Of a DNA stretch of 24,500 nucleotides, positions 1 to 15,611 are shown in pieces. The notes under the pieces are model-generated. The model saw only the letters and a list, made by a program, of their open reading frames with translations, searched no databases and had not been told where the DNA came from. The position numbers and the translations under genes were made by a program. Every line of letters begins with the position of its first letter. Position 1 is the stretch's first letter. This stretch comes from Neocallimastix lanati (nom. inval.). Its lineage: Eukaryota; Neocallimastigomycota; Neocallimastigomycetes; Neocallimastigales; Neocallimastigaceae. The stretch covers positions 194,001 to 218,500 of the forward strand of contig JACVTC010000037.1 of NCBI GenBank assembly GCA_016946835.1, read 5' to 3'.

Positions 1-5178
<5,178 letters not shown>

Positions 5179-5396
5179 TTCAAATTACATTTATGTAAAG
5201 ATGTAAATTTGGTACATTATTTGAAAAAATTAACTTATTAAAATTCCTGATTATGTTCTTTATCAAACTAAAAATGCTGAAAATTCTTCAAAAAAAAACT
5301 TCAAAATTTGAATTATTTGGAATTAAAAATTCAAACTTATTTTTTTGTATTATCCATTTAAAATTAAAATTTTTATTTTATTTTAATTTATTTTTA

Positions 5397-5428
<32 letters not shown>

Positions 5429-5525
5429 ATTTTTTATTTTTTATTTTTTATTTGTTTTACTATATCTTTCCTGTCAAATTTATAATATCTAAATAAATAT
5501 ATAATATAATTATAAATATTTTTCC

Positions 5526-5556
<31 letters not shown>

Positions 5557-6805
5557 TATGAAAAAATGAAAAATGAAAATATTTATTTAATTATTTTATA
5601 GTCTTAGAATTTATTTATATACTAAATCCTAAATATATATAATAGGATAAGAAAAGAAATTTTAATAATTTTTTATGATAAAATATTAATTTTGAATTAG
5701 AATAAATTTCTTTATTATCAATTATTATAAATTCATACCAAAATATGATTAAACTTTACTAAAATGTATATTAAAATAATGAATATATGAAGTGAAAATA
5801 TTATTATTTTAAATTTACAGAAATGTTTAAATAAATATATATTTTTTAAAGAAGAAATGTTAGAAAAAAAAAAAAAAAAAAAAAAGAAAAAAAGATTTCA
5901 AGATTATAAATTATTACAAAAACTATAAATTAAGTAAAAATTAAGTTTTTTAAAAAAAGAAAAAAATAAAATAATTATAATACAAAAAAAATTTAGTAAA
6001 AGTAGAAAGAATATTAATATTCACTTCTTTTTTTTAACAAAATACATAAAATTAATTTTTTTCTATTATTTTAATCATTTAATTATTTTAATATAAATAT
6101 TTATTATTTAATTATTTATTATTAATCTGTACTTTTTTTTAATATAATTAAATTAAAAAATATATCATAATGACACTATATTTTATAAATTCAATATATT
6201 ATAATATAAATGTTAAATATATGAACATCATATGATCTAAAAAAAATTAAAAAATTTGTCTATTTTTTAAAACTTTAAATTCTATTAAAATTTAAACGGA
6301 TTAATTCTATATAATACTGAATTTTATAAATTATTTTAAAAAAATATTTTATTGAATTTAAAATACAACAATAATAATAATTATTATAATTATAATATTA
6401 TTATAATAAATAAATAAATAAATAATGTCATTTCAAAAATGGATTCTATAAAATTATAATAATCTTTTTTTCTTTAAAAAATTAAAATAAAAAGAAATGA
6501 ATATACTTAATATTAAATTATTGTATTTATTTATTTATTTATTATGATTACTTTAAAATTATAATATATAAATATAATGTGAATATTTAAAAATATAAAT
6601 AATATAAATATTATTCATATTTTTTTTATATTTTATGCTCAAGTATTAAGAACAAAATATATAAAAATTCTTTATTATTCTAACGTAACATTAAAAATTA
6701 ATAATTAAAAAATAATTTCATAACGATATATTTATTAATGAAATAATAAATAAAAAAAATCTAAAGTAAAGGTTGATATTCTATTGATTTTATATTATTT
6801 AATAA
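5179..6805. other. Intergenic spacer between SNF2/RING gene start and ARL13B-like gene end
   Basis: No supportable gene. Both flanking genes are on the minus strand, so this should hold the SNF2/RING promoter and the ARL13B-like 3' end. It contains a T-rich stretch of ATTTTT-type repeats at about 5380-5452 and a T(n)A(n) dyad at about 5525-5557. Short frames here are T-rich artefacts. Confidence 0.7.
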
Positions 6806-7938
6806 TTAATCAGAAGTAATAGCTTCTTCTGGGTAAATCTTAACAGATTTATTTGAACGACTCTTTGATCTACCCTTATCTTCTTTTGTTAACAATTCTA
6901 TTTGTTCAGAGTTAATATTATCTTGAATATCATCAGCATTATATATTGTCTAGTGAAAGAAAAAAAATAGTTAAATATATATATAGTTATTATTCAGTAA
7001 TTGAAATATTTCAAAAGTAAAAATATAAACAAAACAGTATTTAAATAATTAATAATAATAAAAATATTAAAAATATTTTTTTTACATTAGATATAAATTG
7101 TTGTTCTTGTTGTTTTTGCTTATCTTGTAATTCTCTTAATTTTCTATATTCTTCTACTCTTTTTTTCTTTTCTTCTTGTTCTAATTTGTATTGTTCTTGT
7201 TGTACTTGTACGTCTTCCTGGATTTTTTTCTTAAGATAATCTTTGTTTTCTTTTACTTTTTGAATTAACCATTCTATACCTATTTGATAAAAAGAATTTA
7301 ATATTTTTTATAATAAACAATTAATATATATATATATATTATTTCATATTATTTTTTTAAAAAAATAATAATAATATTAATAAAAAATATATATATCTTA
7401 ACAATCATTTTAATATTATTGAAATTATTATTCAATATAAAGTATTATACTTATTAATTACATGAATCTATTCTTGAATCTCTTTTCCCTTTAACCAATA
7501 AACAAGTACATGGGTATATTAATATTTTATCAATAGTAGTAATTCCATCCAATACATGTTGTTCAATATTTAATTTATTATAAACTTCCATATATTCAAA
7601 TGATTCAATTTTATCAACTTTATTTGCAATACTGTGTATTTATTATTATGTATAAAAAAGAAGAGTTAAAAAGATTATTTATTGTAATAAAATAAAATAA
7701 AATATTTACAAATCGTTTGAAATAATATGTAAATTTAGATACATACATTAATATAGGTTTACCCTTCAACCTTTGATCTTTTAATACTTCTGGTAATAAT
7801 TCTTTAGATTGATTAATATTTTCTTCATTTGAAACATCGACAACGAATATAATTCCATAAATCTTTATTATTTATATTTTATATTTATCATTATAATAAA
7901 GTTAATAACAATTTATAAATATAATTATTTTATTTGCT

Positions 7939-7999
<61 letters not shown>

Positions 8000-8434
8000 T
8001 ATCATAATAATAATCATAATAATCATAATAATAATAATAATAACAAATAAAATAATTATATTTAAAAATTGTTAATATGATTATTATGATTATTATTATG
8101 ATATATTATTGTTATTATTATCATTATTATTATATTATTATTATTATATTGTAATAAGATTCTAAATATATATATATTTTTTTTTATCTTTTGTATTTTT
8201 ACTTCAGCATAATAGTTATTCCAGATTCCTCTTATAGTTGGGGATCCACCGACATCATATAATGTAATTTCTTTTTTATTAACTTTAACAGTTTCGGTAG
8301 TAAAGCCCCAAGTTGGTGTTGGTACTTCAACATTATCTGTAATTTAAAAATTATTGAAAATTTATATATTAAAATTTTTAATATTTTTCAATAATTGAAA
8401 TTTCATATATAAATTTTATAGGACAAAACGTTAT

Positions 8435-8467
<33 letters not shown>

Positions 8468-8615
8468 AAAAGTAATAACCATTCATTAATCGATGCAATA
8501 ATGTTGTTTTTCCAGTATCATTAATACCAATGATCAAAAATGTTGGTTTTTCGGTCTCTTTTTTTGAACTAAAGAAATTATATCTGCAGCAACAGCATGA
8601 AAAATAATAACCCAT
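6806..8615 (-). CDS. ARL13B-like small GTPase (ciliary ARF-like protein)
   Basis: ARF-family GTPase of the ARL13 group, which in flagellated eukaryotes sits on the ciliary membrane and acts as an exchange factor for ARL3. Exons (minus): 8615-8480, 8336-8203, 7862-7747, 7631-7462, 7279-7086, 6949-6806; 297 aa, all junctions GT-AG and in phase. An in-frame TAG lies 12 bases before the ATG. The N-terminus MGYYFSCCCCRY has a likely palmitoylated Cys cluster, as in ARL13B. G1 is GINDTGKTT; the switch region has TPTWGF; G3 is DVGGSPTIRGIWNNYYAE, with Ser where ARFs carry the catalytic Gln (human ARL13B has Gly). G4 is ANKVDK. A Lys/Glu/Gln-rich coiled coil follows (about 195-250), matching the family. 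The protein is shorter than the human one (428 aa) and I see no RVxP ciliary-targeting motif or proline-rich tail. An orthologue of the ARL13 group is the confident reading. Confidence 0.92.
7993..8110. repeat. Perfect 35-bp inverted repeat in ARL13B-like intron 2
   Basis: Arm 7993-8027 is the exact reverse complement of 8076-8110, with a loop of 48 bases. The arms are not plain AAT repeats: irregularly spaced ATC/GAT interruptions match in register between them. The structure lies in the 340-bp intron 7863-8202. It is preceded by an AAT array (about 7940-7998) and followed by ATT repeats (about 8108-8150), so pairing could extend imperfectly. Confidence 0.85.
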
Positions 8616-9452
8616 TATTGTATACTAATTTCTTAAAAATTGAATTATATTATTTTCTCTTTCTTTATTTTATTTTAATTTATTTTATTTTTATTTTATT
8701 ATTATATATTAAAAATATAAAAAAACTCAAGATATATATTGTTTTATATAATATTATTATTTTAATTCTATTTTTTCTTTTTATTTTTTCTTCTCTTTTT
8801 TTTCTTTACTCTTTTTTTTTTTAATTTTAAAATAATATTAATGAATAAAGAGGATAAATGTATATTTTAAACTATTATCTCAAATTATAAAATCAAAATT
8901 TAAAATCAAAATCAAAAATCTAAATAGAATAATACTATAACATCAATTAAAATTTTTAGATTTTTATTTTAATTTTTTTTTTTTTTTAAAGTTATGAGAT
9001 AATTAAACTTTTATACTATGTTTCGATATTTCTTTATTTTACTTATTAAAAAATTATATATTTTTTTTTTCTAAATTTTAATTATTATTAAATCATCGAA
9101 TATTTATCAACAAAGTCAAAATATGCAAAAATAAACTATTAAAATATCTTCAATATGCTAAACTTCGAAACTTAATAATAAAATATTAAATAAAAGATAT
9201 TTGAAGTAAAATAATAATTATAATATATTATTAACTTTTCTTACATAAATATAGAAAACATCTACTACAAATATATTAATAAAAATAATTTTATAAATTT
9301 TGAAAAAAAAAAAATATATATATATATATATTTTCAAATATACAATTTTAATTAATAATAACAATAATATATATATTATTTAAATAATCTTTTAATTCAT
9401 GGTAATAATAATAGTAATATAATATATATATTATTTAAATATATATTATTTT
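8616..9452. other. Upstream region of ARL13B-like gene, no gene seen
   Basis: AT-rich spacer holding the presumed ARL13B-like promoter (minus strand). The short open frame over 8597-8824 is a T-rich artefact overlapping the first exon antisense. No motifs beyond poly-T tracts could be supported. Confidence 0.65.
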
Positions 9453-9779
9453 AATGATATTAGCAATAATATTAAAAACTCAACTATTTAAATGATATTA
9501 GCAATAATATTAAAAACTCAACTATTTAAATGATATTAGCAATAATATTAAAAACTCAACTATTTAAATGATATTAGCAATAATATTAAAAACTCAACTA
9601 TTTAAATGATATTAGCAATAATATTAAAAACTCAACTATTTAAATGATATTAGCAATAATATTAAAAACTCAACTATTTAAATGATATTAGCAATAATAT
9701 TAAAAACTCAACTATTTAAATGATATTAGCAATAATATTAAAAACTCAACTATTTAAATGATATTAGCAATAATATTAA
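9453..9779. repeat. 38-bp minisatellite, 8.6 identical copies, with hairpin
   Basis: A 38-bp unit repeats with exact spacing: the core GATATTAGC starts at 9456, 9494, 9532 and so on every 38 bases to 9760. Eight complete copies and one partial copy appear identical. Each contains arms TGATATTA and TAATATTA around GCAA, an 8-bp stem (one G-T wobble in RNA) with a GNRA-type tetraloop. It lies in intergenic DNA more than 800 bases from the nearest gene start. Confidence 0.97.
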
Positions 9780-10418
9780 ATATTTAATGTGTAAAGATAT
9801 TTAAAAATAAAAATAGTTATAATATTATAATAATAAGTTTATTAAATTTAAATAATAATTCAACAAAGGATGATTAGCTAAAAAATTTTTATATTACAGT
9901 TTGGTTTAGATATGATATAGATTTTGTATTTTATTATTGCATTCCATTACAAATTACTAATGAATGTAGTCATCACTTTCCATATAAGGCCATGGTTTTA
10001 CTTTTATTATTATTATTTTTTTAATAAAATAATATTTGTGTGTGTTTTAAAAATATTAGTATCATTTAAACTATTTTTATTCATTAATATTTTTAGATAT
10101 AATAGGTTAAGAAAATATAAAAATATTTGATTTTCACATATATATAATGAATTATTATTTCATATTATTATAAATTGAATTTAACATCAATTACATAAAT
10201 TTATGTTAGTTATAAATATATTAATATTTATGTAAAGAAAAACCTTATATTAATAATTTATACTATTTATTATAGTAAACTATTTTTATTATTTTAGATT
10301 ATGATATTTTTCTAAAGTAGTGGTACTTTTACTAATAGTTTTAGTATGTCATTACAATTTGAATCATTTTTATTTATTTTTTACTATATTTAGTTTAAAT
10401 ATTTTTATTAATATTATT
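9780..10418. other. Spacer with no supported gene
   Basis: Mostly AT-rich spacer. A 48-codon stretch without stops on the plus strand (9878-10021) has a mixed composition including Trp, Cys and His, e.g. TVWFRYDIDFVFYYC. I do not recognise it, and it could be a decayed exon or chance. Confidence 0.5.
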
Positions 10419-11108
<690 letters not shown>

Positions 11109-12387
11109 ATGAATAATAATAATAGTAATGAAAATTTAAATATCAAGGAAAATGAAAGTTTGTCAAGTTTTAAAGTTCTAGAAGAAAATGAACATAAAAG
11201 ATAATTAATTAATACTAATAAATAGATAATTCAATAAAAATAAAATATAATGAACAAAGTCAAACTATAGAAATAAATGATAAAACTGAAGTTGAAAATA
11301 TTCCAACCAAGAAAAAAGAGTATATTGGATTGATTTTCTTAGAATATTTGCATGTTATTTAGTTATTTTTACTCACGCATGTCTCAGAGGAACTAAAGTA
11401 AAATTTGCGACATATGAATGGAAAGTTTTAGTATCTTATAATTCAATAACCGCTTATACCTGTGTACCTTACTTTGTTATGATTAGTGGTATACTAATTT
11501 TAAATCCTATGAAAAAATTACTATTAAAACCATATTTTCGAAATATATTTTACGTATGTTTAAGGCTTATGTTTTCTGGATTTTGTGTTATGCTGTTGTT
11601 GACCCTTTTATTTTGAAAAAAAGGTTCAGTTCAATATAAAGATTTATTAAGAAATATAATTAATTTTTTTTTAATAGTAGTGGATATTTATGGTATCTAA
11701 ATTTTACTATTGGTCTTTATATGGCAACCCCAATTTTTAAAATTATTGTTTCTGATAGAATTGTAACATGGTATCTTATTATTGTATTCTATTTTATTGA
11801 ACAGTTTATGCCTACTGCTACTTATTTATTAGTCAATTATTATAAAATAGAGCAATTCCAATATTTAAGAAATTTTGTTAATACTCTTAAATTTAAAACT
11901 TGCAGGGAGGTAATATAGTTTACTTTTTCTTAGGGTATATATTGTTAAATATTCATGTATTTTCCAAAAAAAAAAAAAAATATGTTTATTTATGTTATCT
12001 TACCTCTGCTATTAGATTTGGAATCTCTATTTATTAAAAATTGAAATTAGCTCTCAGAGATGGTAAAGATAATTATGAAATGATAAAAATGACTTGTTTC
12101 AATTCGGTAATATCTGCTGTTGGTGTACTTCTGTTTTTCAAACATACTTTAAATGGATGGATTAAACATTTAATGGAGAAAGAAAAAATAAGAAAATTTA
12201 TTCTTATTGTTTCTGAATGTACCTTTGGTGTTTATTTAATACATGCTACCGTTCTTTATTATATCTATCATTCTTTATTTTTAATGCAAATACTTTTAAT
12301 CCATTATTTTGGACTCCTATTTACACTTTTATAATATTTTTTGTATGTTTTATCATAACATATATAATAAGAAAGAACCTATTTTAA
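11109..12387 (+). pseudogene. Decayed Acyltransferase-3 family membrane protein
   Basis: Acyl_transf_3 proteins are polytopic membrane O-acyltransferases acting on cell-surface sugars or similar acceptors. The relic starts MNNNNSNENL and has an early stop (TAA 11202-11204). It resumes in another frame with KKKEYIGL, shifts by one base near 11333 and continues RIFACYLVIFTHACLRG, with the family His, then CVPYFVMISGILIL. A TGA follows at 11614-11616. It then runs GSVQYKDLLRNIINF, shifts near 11660-11680, then YLWYLNFTIGLYMATPI, shifts near 11905, then GGNIVYFFLGYILL. An A15 run (11966-11980) precedes a TAA at 12035-12037, after which ALRDGKDNYEM and CTFGVYLIHATVLYYIYHS continue. A last shift near 12275 gives a terminal hydrophobic segment ending at TAA 12385-12387. 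Segment order is collinear with a full-length family member, so this is one gene broken by small lesions, not an intron-rich gene. Confidence 0.85.
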
Positions 12388-12998
12388 GAAATATCACATA
12401 GATAATATAGGATAGAAGATTATAATTTAGTATTAATATTAATTTTTTATTTTTATTTTATATTTTTTTTATAATATAAATTAATAATTGACTTATCTGT
12501 TTATTTTTTTTTTTTTTTTTTTTTTTATGATATAAATTAGAAATAAAAGTTATTAATAGATTATAAAAATTTTTTTTGTTAATAAATAAAATTTAAATAA
12601 ATATCAACAAGTTTTTAATTTATAATTAATTTTTTTTTTTTTAAAAAAAAATAAATAATAATAATAATAACAAATATTTTATTATTAAAATAAGAATTAA
12701 ATTTTATTATTATTATTTTTATATATAATTATTTAAATCATATTATCCTAGTTTTACCTAGTCTTTCATCTACCACAATAATAATAATAATCGCCCTTCC
12801 CAAAACAAACCTATAGAAACTGAATCTCTTGACATTATTTCTCTTGCTTCGAGAGAGTATCTGATGATCTGCTAACCGATGGTTATATCTTATTATTTTT
12901 TTTCTTTTTTTTCTTTTTTTTTTTAGTAGACAATCTTGGTTATAAAATATTTTTATTATTTTTTATAATATTTATTTATATATATTTTTTATTTATCT
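12388..12998. other. Spacer containing an unassigned GC-richer islet
   Basis: AT-rich except for 12760-12890, which is near 40% GC and contains TCGCCCTTCCC and a short hairpin TCTCT-TGCTTCG-AGAGA. Both strands have short open stretches: a plus-strand frame reading PIETESLDIISLASREY, then DDLLTDGY after a one-base shift, and a minus-strand frame. I cannot assign it; it may be a repeat-family copy or an exon relic. Confidence 0.45.
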
Positions 12999-13153
<155 letters not shown>

Positions 13154-14582
13154 AAAAAAATTACTATTTGAATTTTGGATAACAATTAATTACATAAATA
13201 TTATATGAATTAAAAATATGGTTATAGAAATGATAAATGAACTCCGTTCGATAATTACTTTTGGGGAGAAATTTTAAAATAGGAAATATTAATTTTATTA
13301 CAGTTTTATCATTACATACGAATAATAAAATAAAAAAAACTATTTAACATAACAATTATAAAAATAAAATAATATGAACATAATATTTTTCATAATTATA
13401 TGTTGTAGTGTGATTTCATATTTAGCATTAAATTAAATATCAGCCTCAATTACAAACTTATGTTTTTTTTTCTCTAAGATTAATATATTTATATTTTAAT
13501 ATATAAACAATTTTATATTTATTAAGGTTTTTATTTATATTTTATATTAGAAATAAATATATATATTTATATGTTACAATGTAAAGAAATAAATTAAATT
13601 AGTTTTGTGTCAAATAAATTAAATATATTCTAGTAATTTGTGTTACTATTAATATTATATATTAAAATATAATATAATATATATTATTTTTAAAGGAGTT
13701 AATTGAACAAAAATAATAAAAACTTTTTTTTAAATAAATAATTAATAATAAAAATATATCTAAATAATATATTATTGATAATGTAATTCAATTTGATTTA
13801 TATATTAAAAATGAAATGTTCGTTTTTATAGGATAAATTTTTTATAATAATTATAGTTTTTAATTATAATTAATCTTAATTCGTTCATCTATTTCTCTAT
13901 TTATTTATTTATTTAGTTATTTATTTATTTATTTTTATTTATTTATTTAATTTACATATCTACAAAGTAAAATTGGATAATATGATTAATTATAAAGAAC
14001 GGTTTGTATATCAATAATAATAATAATAATAATAATTATAATTATAATTATAATTATAATTAACAATAATAATAATTAGAAATATATAATATATATAATT
14101 TTTCATAATAAAAATTAAAAAAGAAAAAATAAACAATACGCATTATAATAATAGAAGTAATAGTTTTGCATAAAAAATTAAATAGAAAAAATAAAAAGCT
14201 AAATCTTTTGTAAATAATATTTTTTTTTTTTTGTTTGAATAAAATTAAATATTTGCAATCTGATTGATAATTATTATTACTATTTAATTAAATAATAAAT
14301 AATATTTATTATTTAATTATATATATTTATTATTTACATTGTAAAACCAGTTTGCTATAGGATAATTAAAATTTTAATAATACTTATAAAATTTTTATTC
14401 TAATTATTTTTTTTCGAAATGTATTTTATAAATATTAAAAAGTTAAAAATTAAATATTAAATTACTAATAATAAATATTATTAAATTACTAATAATAAAT
14501 ATTAATATATAAAGATATAAATAATCTATATTTATTATTAATTATAGTTATTAATTACAGATAATAATAATTTGTATATTTA

Positions 14583-14625
<43 letters not shown>

Positions 14626-15003
14626 AAATCTTTTTTTTTTATTTTTATTTATTTTTTAAATTTTTCTCTAATATATTTAAATTATTTAAAATAAAAAAGA
14701 AAAAGAAAAAGAGAAAAAGGAAAAGAAAAGTTCTTTTTTTTTTTTTTTTTTTTTTTATAAAAAAATATTATTTCTTTTTTTTTTCTTTAGTTATATATAT
14801 TATTTTTTTTTCAATTTTTAATTTATTATAAACTTTTAATTTAATATTCGTTATATTTACATTTAAAAAAAATTAAAAAGAAAAAAAAGAAAATATTAAA
14901 TATACCGTAATTATATAATATTTTATAAATAATAATATTTTGATAATCAATAGAAATCAATAGATAATAAACAGAAATAAATAAAGATTATTTATAATTA
15001 TTT

Positions 15004-15045
<42 letters not shown>

Positions 15046-15611
15046 ATTATCATTTTCTACTTGTATATAGAAAGAAGGAGCAAATAATAAGCGAACATTA
15101 AAATTATAATCACAAAAAAAGAAAAAAAAATTGAGAATAGGAAAAAGAATTTTTCTAAAATATATTTCTTTTTCTTAATCTCAATTTTATATATATATAT
15201 TGCAATAACTTTTAAAAAAAAAATTATAAAATATTAAAGAAAATTCATAATGAAATAAAATAATAAAAATAAAGTAAATATTAATAATTTTGTTAATAAA
15301 TAAATAATATCATAAGCTATCTATATAATAGATAAAAATATTAATTATAAAAATTAAAATTAATTAGATTTAAAATATTTAATAGAAATAAGATAAATTT
15401 AATTCGATATTAAGAACAAATCACCGAGAAAAATATTAATTTATAAAATATTTTGAAACAGTAATAAATACTATCATTTTATTAGTAAAAAAAGATATAG
15501 ATAAAAGAAAATAAATAAGAAGAATATAAGACCTATTAAGTAAAAATTTGATTTTACATAATTTCACAATAGAAATATTTTAATATATTAAATTTTTAAC
15601 TAAAAAGCAAA
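13154..15611. other. Intergenic region upstream of the Ser/Lys-rich gene
   Basis: No gene supported. It contains poly-A of 36 bases (about 14588-14623), several poly-T runs (e.g. about 14731-14756 and 15011-15039), and the alternating short repeats ATAATT and TAATA. Long poly(dA:dT) tracts in the last kilobase are compatible with a nucleosome-poor promoter for the gene at 15612, but this is inference. Confidence 0.6.

Noticed and set aside
5253-5492. Open frame of 79 codons rich in Phe/Leu
   Set aside because: Encoded by T-rich ATTTTT-type repeats upstream of the SNF2/RING gene; no domain or initiation context.
9453-9779. CRISPR array interpretation of the 38-bp repeats
   Set aside because: Repeats are contiguous with no spacers, and the DNA is eukaryotic.
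9878-10021. 48-codon plus-strand open stretch as a gene
   Set aside because: No recognised motif, no partner exons and no clear splice sites; kept only as a note in the spacer entry.
11721-12334. Two separate small genes at 11721-11918 and 12041-12334
   Set aside because: Both are pieces of the single broken Acyltransferase-3 relic, collinear with the family.
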